DNA from: Alkalibacillus salilacus
GTDB taxonomy: Bacteria; Bacillota; Bacilli; Bacillales; Alkalibacillaceae
DNA length: 64,000 bases
NCBI RefSeq assembly: GCF_030812915.1
Contig: NZ_JAUSTQ010000005.1
Coordinates: 1 to 64,000 of the forward strand
Direction: 5' to 3'
Below, one piece after another: positions 46,858 to 55,789 of the stretch (the stretch's first letter is position 1; each line of letters starts with the position of its first letter). The notes under the pieces were generated by a model. The model saw only the letters and a program-made list of their open reading frames with translations. It was not told the DNA's origin and made no database searches. The position numbers and the translations under genes are program-made.

Positions 46858-46927
46858 AATAAAGCCCTCCACGTATAAGTATTTCATTCATAATCTACCC
46901 AAAAATGCTAGTTAACAAACACGATAA

Positions 46928-46973
46928 TAAATCGTAATCATTACTATTTACAAACCGTAACCATTACGATATA
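46928..46973 (+). promoter_or_regulatory. Two adjoining Zur boxes at the znuA promoter
   Basis: Two abutting 23-bp palindromes at 46928-46950 and 46951-46973 share cores ATCGTAATCATTACT and ACCGTAACCATTACG. Both match the Zur box TCGTAAT-N-ATTACGA closely. They cover the -35 and -10 elements, so zinc-loaded Zur would block the promoter. Confidence 0.88.
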
Positions 46974-46975
46974 AT
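46947..46975 (+). promoter_or_regulatory. Promoter of znuACB-zur
   Basis: TTTACA (46947-46952), a 17-bp spacer and a perfect TATAAT (46970-46975), 35 bp before the znuA start codon. Confidence 0.85.
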
Positions 46976-47009
46976 CTTAGTTAGCTTATTTAAAACGAAG
47001 GAGACTGCG

Positions 47010-48098
47010 ATGATGAAACGACTTTTGATTGCATTTATTATACTTATTACTATTACACTCGTAGCCTGTGGTGAGAACGATGAACAAACTACTGAGGACC
47101 ATTCCGAACCAACGAACGGTGAGCAAGAAGAAACAGCGAGTCAGGAATCTTCTGCTGGCACAGTCGTCACGTCCATCTATCCATTAGAATTCATCATTTC
47201 CGAAATTGCAGGTGATGTCGTTGATGTTGAAACGGTTATCCCACCAGGTGCTGATGCTCACACGTATGAGCCATCGACGCGAGACATGATTGATATGTCA
47301 AACCATGATGCCTTTTTCTACGTCGGAAATGGTTTAGAAGTATTCGCGGATACATTAGCAAGCACGCTTGAAGGTGAAGGTGTCGAAGCATTTGCACTCG
47401 CAGATCACGAAGATCATTTATTTGCTGAAATAACTACAGATAGTCATGCTGAAAATAGTCACGAAGACGAAGATAATCATGATCATGAAAACGAAAACAG
47501 CCATGATGACGAACATAATCATGACCACGAAGATGAGCATGAACATGAACACAACCATGCCCATGAAGATGGTGAACTAGATTTGCACTTTTGGTTAGAC
47601 CCAGCTCGCATGACTCAAGCTGGTGAATTAATTCTTTCACAACTTAAAGAAATGTATCCAGATCATGCTGACACATTTGACACAAACTATGAATCATTTT
47701 CCGAGCAAATGAATAATCTCGATCAATCATTCAAATCAACTCTAGGTGATCAACAAGTTGATATTTTAGTCGCTCACGAGGCCTTTGGGTACTGGGAGCA
47801 AGAATACGGTATCCAACAACATGGGATCCGTGGATTATCTTCTTCGCAAGACCCTTCACAGAAGGAATTACAAGAGCTATTTAAAACATTGCAAGAGCGC
47901 AATCTGAACCATGTTATATTAGAGAAGAATCGGGATGACAGTTTAGCCCAAACGATTGCGGATGAATTCGATCTTACAATCTATGAATTACACAGTCTAG
48001 AAACGATTACAGAAGATGATATCGAACAGGGTGCTGATTACGTCGATATTATGAAAAACAACTTAGAAGTCTTGGAAGATACAATCAATCAAGACTAA
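47010..48098 (+). CDS. znuA: Zinc ABC transporter substrate-binding lipoprotein ZnuA
   Basis: A cluster A-I metal-binding lipoprotein of 362 residues. The lipobox TLVAC places the lipid cysteine near residue 20, followed by an acidic linker. Metal ligands are seen in PPGADAHTYEPS (about 82-93), LHFWLDP after the loop, and VAHEAFGYW (about 253-261). Between the first two is a very His/Asp/Glu-rich loop (about 145-190), typical of zinc rather than manganese binders. GAAGGAG precedes the ATG. First gene of the Zur-controlled operon. Confidence 0.95.
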   Translation: MMKRLLIAFIILITITLVACGENDEQTTEDHSEPTNGEQEETASQESSAGTVVTSIYPLEFIISEIAGDVVDVETVIPPGADAHTYEPSTRDMIDMSNHDAFFYVGNGLEVFADTLASTLEGEGVEAFALADHEDHLFAEITTDSHAENSHEDEDNHDHENENSHDDEHNHDHEDEHEHEHNHAHEDGELDLHFWLDPARMTQAGELILSQLKEMYPDHADTFDTNYESFSEQMNNLDQSFKSTLGDQQVDILVAHEAFGYWEQEYGIQQHGIRGLSSSQDPSQKELQELFKTLQERNLNHVILEKNRDDSLAQTIADEFDLTIYELHSLETITEDDIEQGADYVDIMKNNLEVLEDTINQD

Positions 48099-48122
48099 CT
48101 GAACATGTGAGGAGGACTCAAT

Positions 48123-48875
48123 ATGTCACATTTAATTGAAGTGAATAACGTCACTCATCGCTATGACCATCATAAAGTGTTGGAAGATGTTAGTTTCACG
48201 ATTACCGAAGGGGACTTTGTAGGTTTAGTTGGTCCTAACGGTTCAGGTAAAACGACAATCATTAAATTAATGCTCGGCTTAGAAAAGGTACAAAAAGGCT
48301 CAATTACAGCTTTCAATAAACCTATCGAAAAGTTTCATAATAAAGGTCATATTAGTTTCGTCTCACAGAAGGCAAACTCATTCAGCCGAGACTTTCCAGC
48401 TACAGCGAAAGAAGTTGTCAGTATGGGGTTAACTACTAAAGCCAGTGTTTGGCGACCAACAACGAAGAAATATGAATATTTAATTTTTGAAGCACTCGAT
48501 CGCGTCAATATGTTGAAATACGCTAATCACAATATTGGCGATCTTTCTGGCGGTCAGCAACAACGAATCTTTATTGCTAGAGCCATTGTGAACAATCCAA
48601 AACTATTAATCTTAGATGAACCAACTGTTGGTGTCGACACAGAAAACGTCGAGCAATTTTATCAGTTATTATCACAGCTCAACAGAGAACTTGGCATTAC
48701 ACTAATTCTCGTATCACATGATATAGGCACGATTACAACGCATGTTAATGATTTGCTTTGTCTAAATAAATCCGTGCACTATCATGGTAACCCGAATGAC
48801 TTTGAGAATATGACTGATGAACAACGCTCAATCATTTATGGACATACCATGAATACTATTACACATCACCATTAA
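48123..48875 (+). CDS. znuC: Zinc ABC transporter ATPase ZnuC
   Basis: ATPase subunit of 250 residues. Walker A GPNGSGKTT (about 38-46), signature LSGGQQQR (about 140-147), Walker B LLILDEPTVG (about 160-169) and switch His in LVSHD. It has a histidine-rich tail (THHH), common in metal importers. 24 bp after znuA, with a GAGGAGG RBS. Confidence 0.95.
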   Translation: MSHLIEVNNVTHRYDHHKVLEDVSFTITEGDFVGLVGPNGSGKTTIIKLMLGLEKVQKGSITAFNKPIEKFHNKGHISFVSQKANSFSRDFPATAKEVVSMGLTTKASVWRPTTKKYEYLIFEALDRVNMLKYANHNIGDLSGGQQQRIFIARAIVNNPKLLILDEPTVGVDTENVEQFYQLLSQLNRELGITLILVSHDIGTITTHVNDLLCLNKSVHYHGNPNDFENMTDEQRSIIYGHTMNTITHHH

Positions 48876-48892
48876 AGCTAGGAGGGGCATTC

Positions 48893-49738
48893 GTGCTTGA
48901 AGCATTACTCAACTTTGAAATACTACGCAACACCTTTTACACAGGCTTGATCGTCGGACTACTCGCCCCTTTATTAGGGACATTTATTGTCGTACGCAGA
49001 CTATCGCTTATTTCGGACGGCTTATCTCACGTTACATTAGCGGGGATCTCATTTGGTTTACTAATGCAAAAAAAATATACCTTACTCATGTTAACACCGT
49101 TTCATACAGGAATATTCTTTTCAGTACTTGGAGCGATCGTAATCGAAAATTTACGACACGTCTATAAATCTTTTCAAGAGATTGCAATTCCAATCACCTT
49201 GTCAATCGGTGTTGGACTAAGCGTCGTCTTCATCGCCTTAGCTGATGGCATCAACACGGATATTTACGCCTATCTATTCGGTTCGGTTGCAGCAGTTAGT
49301 CGTGCTGATCTATATGTTGTTTTAGTGACGGCTGTTTTCGTAATCATTGTCATTACTTTCTTATACAAGGAACTGTTTGCCTTATCGTTTGATGAAGAAT
49401 TTGCAACTGTTTCAGGTATTCGTGCAAAGATTATTCATTATTTATTTATTATTATGACTGCTCTTGTCATAGCAGCGTCTATCCGCATCGTCGGGGTATT
49501 ACTTGTGTCTGCTCTCATGACATTACCAGTGGCAACCGCCATGCGTTTAGCGAAAAGCTTTAAACAAACGATTATTTTTAGTATCATTTATGGTGAAACG
49601 TCTGTTATTATCGGATTAATTACTGGCTATTATTTTGAAATTCCACCGGGTGGTACAATCGTTATCATAGCAGCGATTCTACTCGCCTTAACATTACTCA
49701 TTAAAAAATGGTATTCAGCTTACATCTATAGAGGGTGA
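48893..49738 (+). CDS. znuB: Zinc ABC transporter permease ZnuB
   Basis: A family-3 metal permease of 281 residues with seven to eight helices. Diagnostic is RRLSLISDGLSHVTLAGI (about 35-52) and GVLLVSALMTLPVATAMRLAKS (about 201-222). The start is GTG at 48893, eight bases after AGGAGGGG. Its stop overlaps the start region of zur. Confidence 0.94.
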   Translation: MLEALLNFEILRNTFYTGLIVGLLAPLLGTFIVVRRLSLISDGLSHVTLAGISFGLLMQKKYTLLMLTPFHTGIFFSVLGAIVIENLRHVYKSFQEIAIPITLSIGVGLSVVFIALADGINTDIYAYLFGSVAAVSRADLYVVLVTAVFVIIVITFLYKELFALSFDEEFATVSGIRAKIIHYLFIIMTALVIAASIRIVGVLLVSALMTLPVATAMRLAKSFKQTIIFSIIYGETSVIIGLITGYYFEIPPGGTIVIIAAILLALTLLIKKWYSAYIYRG

Positions 49739-49743
49739 GAGGC

Positions 49744-50154
49744 ATGCAACTAAATGAAGCGTTAGAAACGTTAAAAAATGAAGGTTACAAATACACGAAA
49801 AAACGAGAAGATATTTTGTCGTTTTTCACAGAAGAAGATGGCTATCGTACAGCGAGTGATCTATTAAATTATATGGCCGATAAATACGATGGTCTTAGTT
49901 ATGACACGGTCTATCGTAACCTTCACTTATTTCGTGATTTGGATATATTAGAATCGACAGACTTAAATGGGGAGAAACATTTCCGTCTATCATGTGGTCA
50001 TGATGAGCACCACCATCATTTTATCTGTCATTCATGTGGTAAAACCAAAACCATTAAAGCTTGTCCGATGAATTACATTCAGCAAGACTTTCCTGGTTAC
50101 ACGATTGAGAATCATAAATTCGAAATTTACGGAAAATGCCCAGCATGCCAATAA
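49744..50154 (+). CDS. zur: Zinc uptake regulator Zur (Fur family)
   Basis: A 136-residue Fur-family repressor. The N-terminal winged helix has SYDTVYRNLHLFRDLDIL (recognition helix about 55-72). The sensing site shows DEHHHHFICHSCGKTK (about 86-101), and the structural zinc site has the C-terminal CPAC pair. Located at the end of the operon it should regulate, whose promoter carries two Zur boxes. The ATG at 49744 is chosen, with GAGGGTGAGAGG ahead. Confidence 0.92.
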   Translation: MQLNEALETLKNEGYKYTKKREDILSFFTEEDGYRTASDLLNYMADKYDGLSYDTVYRNLHLFRDLDILESTDLNGEKHFRLSCGHDEHHHHFICHSCGKTKTIKACPMNYIQQDFPGYTIENHKFEIYGKCPACQ

Positions 50155-50195
50155 AAAGATCGAATTGAGTCTAACGGCCTCAATTCGATCTTTTT
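50153..50195. terminator. Bidirectional terminator after zur
   Basis: A perfect 17-bp stem with a nine-base loop and A/T ends, between zur and the convergent SEDS gene. Confidence 0.88.
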
Positions 50196-50199
50196 ATTT

Positions 50200-51339
50200 T
50201 TATTCTACACGTCGATTAAAATGGCCTTTAATCGCTATATTCATCAAAATACCTAGTAAGCCAAACGTAATGAGTAATGATGAACCACCGTAACTAATAA
50301 GAGGTAATGTAATACCAGTGATCGGCATCAACCCTGACACAGCAGCAAAGTTAATCATTGCCTGTGTAATAATCTGGAATGTGATACCAAACGCTAATAA
50401 TCTACCAAATTGATCTGGGGCTCGTTTGGCTATCAATATACCACGGAACATGAAGAATATGTACAAGCCAATGACAAGTAATACACCAATCATCCCTAAT
50501 TCCTCAGCAATAACAGACATAATAAAGTCGGTATGAGCCTCTGGTAAGAAACCGGATTTTTGCACACTGTTTGCAAGCCCTTCTCCTGTCAATCCACCGT
50601 TCGCTATCGCAATTAACGAATGAATTAACTGATAACCTTCACCAGATGGATCTGCAAACGGATCTAAGAATGAGGTGAAACGATCATACCTATATTCAGA
50701 TGAAAAAATCAGTCCAAGCATACTAACAATTGCAATAAAACCTAGACCGAATAAATGAAGAAGTCGTATCCCTGCAAATAATAATATCATTCCGCAAGCC
50801 ATTATAATGGATGCCGCTGTTCCTAGGTCAGGTTGCATTAAAATAAATACAAAAACTAGGCCTAACACTATTAGGGGTGGCAAAACACCTTGACCAAAGT
50901 GATTAAGTTTATCTTGTTTATTGGTATAAACTTTGGCAAAGTAAATAATCATCGCCACTTTCGCTAGTTCAGATGGCTGAAATAAAATCGGACCAAAATT
51001 TAACCAACGAGTAGCAAAATTTCGTTCAACCCCTACTCCTGGAATTAACACGAGTAACAATAATATGAGCGCCACAATAATCATTGGTTTAACTAAGCGA
51101 CCAAGATTGCGATAGGAAAACAAGCTAGCTATTATAAAGACACCTATACCAATGATCAACCACATCAGTTGGCGATCAAAGTAATGTGATGAATCATTAA
51201 TATCAGGATCCATCCCAGCATAAATAAAACTAGCACTATAAACCATCACAATTCCTATTAGACCTAAACTAATAATAGTCGCGAAAAGTGGATAATCTAA
51301 ATGTTTTAAATGTTGTTTCAACTGCTTCAATTCGAACAC
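50200..51339 (-). CDS. SEDS peptidoglycan glycosyltransferase (FtsW/RodA/SpoVE family)
   Basis: A 379-residue membrane protein with ten helices. It polymerises lipid II into glycan strands together with a class B penicillin-binding protein. The family motifs NFGPILFQPSELAKVAMIIY (about 113-132), the conserved LPEAHTDFIMSVIAEELG loop with the catalytic Asp (about 268-285) and the final GITLPLISYGGSSLL (about 346-360) are intact. It is an isolated gene, so FtsW, RodA and SpoVE cannot be told apart by context. There is no mreBCD or division cluster nearby. Confidence 0.9.
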   Translation of the reverse strand: MFELKQLKQHLKHLDYPLFATIISLGLIGIVMVYSASFIYAGMDPDINDSSHYFDRQLMWLIIGIGVFIIASLFSYRNLGRLVKPMIIVALILLLLVLIPGVGVERNFATRWLNFGPILFQPSELAKVAMIIYFAKVYTNKQDKLNHFGQGVLPPLIVLGLVFVFILMQPDLGTAASIIMACGMILLFAGIRLLHLFGLGFIAIVSMLGLIFSSEYRYDRFTSFLDPFADPSGEGYQLIHSLIAIANGGLTGEGLANSVQKSGFLPEAHTDFIMSVIAEELGMIGVLLVIGLYIFFMFRGILIAKRAPDQFGRLLAFGITFQIITQAMINFAAVSGLMPITGITLPLISYGGSSLLITFGLLGILMNIAIKGHFNRRVE

Positions 51340-51416
51340 GCTCCTATATCTACCATCATAACGGAAAACTTACTTGTATGGATAGTAGATTTTAGGACTA
51401 TTTTAAGATGAATTTA

Positions 51417-51444
51417 AAAACCCGCTGATTTTTCAGCGGGTTTT
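51417..51444 (-). terminator. Terminator of the ABC-F gene
   Basis: A perfect 12-bp stem with a TTTT loop just after the stop codon. Confidence 0.85.
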
Positions 51445-51448
51445 TAAA

Positions 51449-53059
51449 TTAAGATAAAGTTGGTGTTTCGATTTTCTTCACGTCATCTAGATATTCTTCA
51501 TAGCTCATTTCACGGTCAATGACACCTTCATCCGTGATTTCAATAATACGGTTGGCGATCGTTTGAATAAACTGGTGGTCATGTGATGTGAAGATGACTG
51601 AACCTTTGAAATTAATTAAACCTTCGTTTAGAGATTGAATTGATTCTAAATCTAAGTGGTTCGTCGGATTATCTAATAATAATACGTTCGCTTCACTTAA
51701 CATCATCCGCGAAAGCATAGCACGAACTTTTTCACCACCCGAAAGCACATTAGCTTTCTTAAATACTTCATCACCAGAGAATAACATTCGACCTAAGAAG
51801 CTACGTAAGAATTTTTCACTTTCGTCATGAGGTGAGTAATCACGTAACCACTCGATTAACGTTTTATTATTCTCTTCGAAAAACGCAGAATTGTCTTTCG
51901 GGAAGTACGATTGAGAAGTGGTCACACCCCACTTGAATGAACCCTCATCTGGCTCTAATTCACCCATTAAAATTTGGATCAATGTTGTTTTAGCCACATC
52001 GTCACCAAGTAAAACAACTTTGTCATCTTTATTCATACGGAATGTAACGTTATTTAACACTTTTTCACCATTAACAGTTTTTGACAAGTTATTCACTTCT
52101 AAAAGATCATTACCAATTTCGCGATCTGGTTTAAACGCAATGTAAGGGTAGCGCCTGGATGATGGTTTAATATCATCAAGCGTGATTTGATCGAGCAACT
52201 TCTTACGAGATGTTGCCTGACGTGATTTAGACGCATTTGCGCTAAATCGGGCAATAAACTCTTTCAACTCTTTAACTTTTTCTTCTTTTTTCTTATTCTC
52301 TTCGTGAGCCATTTTTTGTGCTAATTGGCTAGATTCATACCAGAAATCATAGTTACCTACGTATAATGTAATTTTCTCAAAGTCTAAATCTGCAATATGC
52401 GTACAAACATTATTTAAGAAGTTACGATCGTGAGAAACAACAATAACTGTATTCTCGAAGTTAATCAAAAACTCTTCTAACCAACGAATCGCTTGAATAT
52501 CAAGTCCGTTTGTTGGCTCATCGAGTAAAAGAACATCTGGATTACCGAATAATGCTTGCGCTAATAAGACTTTTACTTTTTCACTTTCTGGTAAGTCTTT
52601 CATTTGTTTATGGTAGCACTCTTCTTTAACTCCTAAACCAGATAATAAAGATGCTGCGTCACCTTCAGCTTCCCAACCACCTAATTCCGCGAATTCACCT
52701 TCAAGCTCAGCTGCACGCATACCGTCTTCTTCAGTGAATTCACCTTTTGCATAAATCGCATCTTTTTCTTGCATGACATTATACAACTGTTCGTGTCCCA
52801 TCATGACAACTTGTAGTACATTCTCTTCTTCATAAGCAAAGTGGTCCTGTTTAAGCATAGCAATACGTTCATCTTTGCCAATCGAAACTTGACCTTCTTG
52901 TTGTTCAATTTCACCGGACAATATTTTAAGAAATGTTGATTTACCAGCACCGTTCGCACCGATTAATCCGTAACAATTTCCTTTAGTAAATTTTATAGAA
53001 ACATCTTCAAATAGTTTACGATCTGAAAATCGTAACCCGACATTTGTAACTTGTAACAT
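51449..53059 (-). CDS. ABC-F family ATPase (YkpA/YbiT-like)
   Basis: A soluble 536-residue protein with two ATP-binding domains joined by a charged linker (about 235-315) that enters the ribosome in relatives. Domain 1 has GANGAGKST (about 34-42) and LLLDEPTNGLD (about 180-190), but its signature reads LPESEKVKV rather than LSGG. Domain 2 has LSGGEKVRA (about 434-442), yet its Walker B is LLLDNPTNHLD, with Asn at the catalytic Glu, and its P-loop region (VLLGDDVAKTT) is also off consensus. Such changes occur in the YkpA/YbiT branch. A role in rescuing stalled translation is inferred. Confidence 0.9.
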   Translation of the reverse strand: MLQVTNVGLRFSDRKLFEDVSIKFTKGNCYGLIGANGAGKSTFLKILSGEIEQQEGQVSIGKDERIAMLKQDHFAYEEENVLQVVMMGHEQLYNVMQEKDAIYAKGEFTEEDGMRAAELEGEFAELGGWEAEGDAASLLSGLGVKEECYHKQMKDLPESEKVKVLLAQALFGNPDVLLLDEPTNGLDIQAIRWLEEFLINFENTVIVVSHDRNFLNNVCTHIADLDFEKITLYVGNYDFWYESSQLAQKMAHEENKKKEEKVKELKEFIARFSANASKSRQATSRKKLLDQITLDDIKPSSRRYPYIAFKPDREIGNDLLEVNNLSKTVNGEKVLNNVTFRMNKDDKVVLLGDDVAKTTLIQILMGELEPDEGSFKWGVTTSQSYFPKDNSAFFEENNKTLIEWLRDYSPHDESEKFLRSFLGRMLFSGDEVFKKANVLSGGEKVRAMLSRMMLSEANVLLLDNPTNHLDLESIQSLNEGLINFKGSVIFTSHDHQFIQTIANRIIEITDEGVIDREMSYEEYLDDVKKIETPTLS

Positions 53060-53179
53060 GACTTTTCCTCCACTTCATAGATTACCACGTTAAGTATAAC
53101 ACGGATGAAATTCATTGCCGAATAATTTCTTTAATATAGACAAATAAAACCATCCAGCGATTATACTGAAGGGTACATG

Positions 53180-54004
53180 TTAAGCAATCGTTATATTTTC
53201 GGTATATTTTTCATCTATATTCTTTGCTCCATCATCCATATGCTTTTCGATAAATGAAATTGTATAATCATTGAATTGATTCGCTTGGTCAATATTACAA
53301 ACATGACCGGAGTCATCAATAATTTGTAATGACGCATTAGGATCACGGTCAGCAGCAAATTGTGCCCCTTTTAAGAATACATGATCTTCATCACCCATTA
53401 AATACAACTTGGGTATCTGTTTCGGCATGGATAAAAATCGTTTATATAAACTTTTTGAAACCGTCAGTAGTTCTGTCCACCGAACAAATTCGCGTTGCCC
53501 TAATTTTGAAGCCTCATTCACAAATGTCGTACGTGAATCTTTATGGTTCTTTTTTGGCATTAAAATACGTGCAAAAAATTTATATAACACCATATATGGC
53601 ACGAATGAACGTACTCTATATGCAATTTTGAATAACATGTCCGTCCAAAACTTCCATTTTACAACTGCGCCACCCATCGTCATCGAAGCGACACGATCTG
53701 GCATTTTGTGGCCAATTTCTGTCATAACCATCGATCCTAATGAAATCCCGATGAAATGAGCCTTACGTAAATTTAAATGATCTAATACTTCTAAAACTTT
53801 ATCTGCTATATTGCGTGTCGTATATTTGGCATCCAATGGTTTGCTTTTTCCATGTCCAGGAAAGTTTATGAATAAACAATTATAGTTTTTCTTAAATTGC
53901 TTGGCTTGTTTATAAAAAATTGTGTGATTTCCACCAACACCATGTAAAAATACAACCCATTCTTGGCTCGAATCGTGTTGATATATCTTATAATCTAATA
54001 ACAT
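53180..54004 (-). CDS. Alpha/beta-fold hydrolase
   Basis: A cytosolic hydrolase of 274 residues. The oxyanion stretch FLHGVGGNHTIF is near 19-30, and the nucleophile elbow GISLGSMV puts the Ser near 89. The acid is likely in LMGDEDHVF near 206, and the His in DDSGHVCNID near 234. The substrate is unknown. The ATG at 54004 is set by GGGGAGG upstream. It is a single gene. Confidence 0.85.
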   Translation of the reverse strand: MLLDYKIYQHDSSQEWVVFLHGVGGNHTIFYKQAKQFKKNYNCLFINFPGHGKSKPLDAKYTTRNIADKVLEVLDHLNLRKAHFIGISLGSMVMTEIGHKMPDRVASMTMGGAVVKWKFWTDMLFKIAYRVRSFVPYMVLYKFFARILMPKKNHKDSRTTFVNEASKLGQREFVRWTELLTVSKSLYKRFLSMPKQIPKLYLMGDEDHVFLKGAQFAADRDPNASLQIIDDSGHVCNIDQANQFNDYTISFIEKHMDDGAKNIDEKYTENITIA

Positions 54005-54088
54005 GAAGTGCCTCCCCAACAACCTAAACATACATTACTCTACTTTATAATTTACCACATATTCACCCAACTGTCATGCAAAGCCGTC

Positions 54089-54117
54089 TTGGCAATTATG
54101 TGACAACCTTCTATATC
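54089..54117 (+). promoter_or_regulatory. Possible promoter of the CmpX-like gene
   Basis: TTGGCA (54089-54094), a 17-bp spacer and TATATC (54112-54117). The leader would be about 200 bases. The rest of the 317-bp gap (54005-54321) is AT-rich, with no further structure recognised. Confidence 0.4.
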
Positions 54118-54321
54118 TTTCCTACCTTAATTATTATCTATTCTTAATTTTTCGAAAAGATTCACCTAATATGATTATTAAGTGGTGTTTACGGGTAGAG
54201 ATGAAATGAATCGAATTTTGTCACAAAATCGTAAACTTTTTAAGGAGGGCTTATTTCTCTTACTTATTTAATGGTGGTCTCAAAGCAAGACATTAACAAA
54301 TTTATGAGAGGAGAATGAACA

Positions 54322-55551
54322 ATGTCAAACTTGAATCAATCCATGCAGAACATGATGAATGACTTAATCCAAGCTCTACCTAATGTCATTGGAGCACTAT
54401 TACTCTTACTACTTGCTTGGATCGTCGCCAGTATTTCCAAAACCATTATTCAAAAGTTACTCGTAAAGGCGAAAGTTGGTTCAGCATTAGAAAAAACACC
54501 AATCGCTGAATCTAAAGAATCAGCAGATCATACATTACATTCAGTTGGTAAAATTGTTTATTATCTAGTATTTATTCTGTTTATTCCAGCCATTCTAAAT
54601 GCCTTAAATATGGATGGTGTCTCAGAGCCAATCACGAATATGATGGACAAGATCCTTGGGTTTATCCCGAATTTATTAGCAGCAGGAATCATATTAATAG
54701 TTGGTTATTTTGTCGCTAAATTAGTTAAAGAAATCGTTCTTAAGTTCTTACAAGGTCTAAAAGTTGATGAATGGTTTAACAAAGTGAATCCAAACAAGGA
54801 TGACCAATCTTTAGAAGAAAACCAAGACAGCTTAGCTAATGTCTTAGCGAACATTCTATTCATCGTTATTCTGATTCCTATCATTACCGTGGCACTTGAA
54901 GCACTTGAAATTTCATCTGTATCAGATCCAATTGTGATGGTGTTAGATCAAGTACTTGCTTTAGTACCAAATATTTTAGTTGCGATTATCTTATTGATTG
55001 CTGGTTATTACATTGCATCACTCGTTAGTTCATTACTAACAAACTTGTTAAATGGCACGGGTATCAACAATATCTACAGTTCATTCGGCATTGATGAAGC
55101 CAATAAACCAAACGTAGATCTTGCCAAGATTATTGGTACAACCGTTAAAGTACTGATTGTTCTATTCTTTACAGTTGAGGCATTTAATGTCCTTCAATTA
55201 GAAGTTCTAAATGAAATTGGCTCGGCAATCATTACGTACTTGCCATTCTTAATTAGTGCTTTAGCTATTTTAGGTGTCGGCCTATTCGTCGCAAACCTAC
55301 TAGCTAATCTCATGATGAAATATTCAAGCAGCAAGCTATCTGCAACACTGGTAAAATATACGGTGATCGTGTTTGCAGTTTTCATGACGCTGGATCAATT
55401 ACAATTTGCACCTAGCATCGTGAACCTTGCCTTCATGCTTATTCTTGGTTCACTAGCTGTTGCATTCGCCATTTCATTTGGTATTGGCGGTCGCGATTTT
55501 GCTAAGAAACAACTTGAGAAGTTAGATGAGAAAATGAATAACAAGCAGTAA
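54322..55551 (+). CDS. Mechanosensitive-channel-type TM-helix protein (CmpX-like)
   Basis: A 409-residue membrane protein of repeated units, each a long hydrophobic helix with the pattern P-N-x-x-x-A-x-x-x-L-x-x-x-G (for example FIPNLLAAGIILIVGYFVAKL near 114-134 and LVPNILVAIILLIAGYYIASL near 214-234). This is the conserved TM-helix repeat of CmpX-like small-conductance channels. The C-terminal MscS beta domain is absent; only the FAISFGIGGRDFAKK tail occurs. A role in osmotic or envelope stress is inferred. GAGAGGAG precedes the ATG. Confidence 0.86.
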   Translation: MSNLNQSMQNMMNDLIQALPNVIGALLLLLLAWIVASISKTIIQKLLVKAKVGSALEKTPIAESKESADHTLHSVGKIVYYLVFILFIPAILNALNMDGVSEPITNMMDKILGFIPNLLAAGIILIVGYFVAKLVKEIVLKFLQGLKVDEWFNKVNPNKDDQSLEENQDSLANVLANILFIVILIPIITVALEALEISSVSDPIVMVLDQVLALVPNILVAIILLIAGYYIASLVSSLLTNLLNGTGINNIYSSFGIDEANKPNVDLAKIIGTTVKVLIVLFFTVEAFNVLQLEVLNEIGSAIITYLPFLISALAILGVGLFVANLLANLMMKYSSSKLSATLVKYTVIVFAVFMTLDQLQFAPSIVNLAFMLILGSLAVAFAISFGIGGRDFAKKQLEKLDEKMNNKQ

Positions 55552-55567
55552 TGTGCTTAATAAATGA

Positions 55568-55593
55568 CCCGGACTAGGCTTACCTAGTCCGGG
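55568..55593 (+). terminator. Terminator of the CmpX-like gene
   Basis: A perfect 11-bp GC-rich stem with a CTTA loop, followed by TTTCTTTTTTTG. Confidence 0.88.
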
Positions 55594-55610
55594 TTTCTTT
55601 TTTTGTTTAT

Positions 55611-55646
55611 ACTTTTGAAATAACTTGATCAAGCTATTTCAAAAGT
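55611..55646. repeat. 36-bp near-perfect palindrome
   Basis: Two 18-base arms pair at 17 positions, centred on TTGATCAA at 55625-55632. It has no loop and no T run after it, so it is not a standard terminator. It lies between convergent genes. Confidence 0.75.
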
Positions 55647-55671
55647 GAGTAATCTTTTTAGATAAGTAAGC

Positions 55672-55711
55672 GAAGTTATGAAATAAGTTGGATAACTTAT
55701 TTCATAACTTC
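55672..55711. repeat. 40-bp palindrome with perfect 18-bp stem
   Basis: Arms 55672-55689 and 55694-55711 are perfectly complementary around a GGAT loop. It shares the TGAAATAA core with the palindrome 26 bp upstream, so the two look like related sites. Confidence 0.75.
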
Positions 55712-55789
55712 ATAAAACATAGAAAAAACGTTTGATGATAAGTCATGTTACTTTAAGCACAATTTTTCACAACTTAATTATATGGAAAT

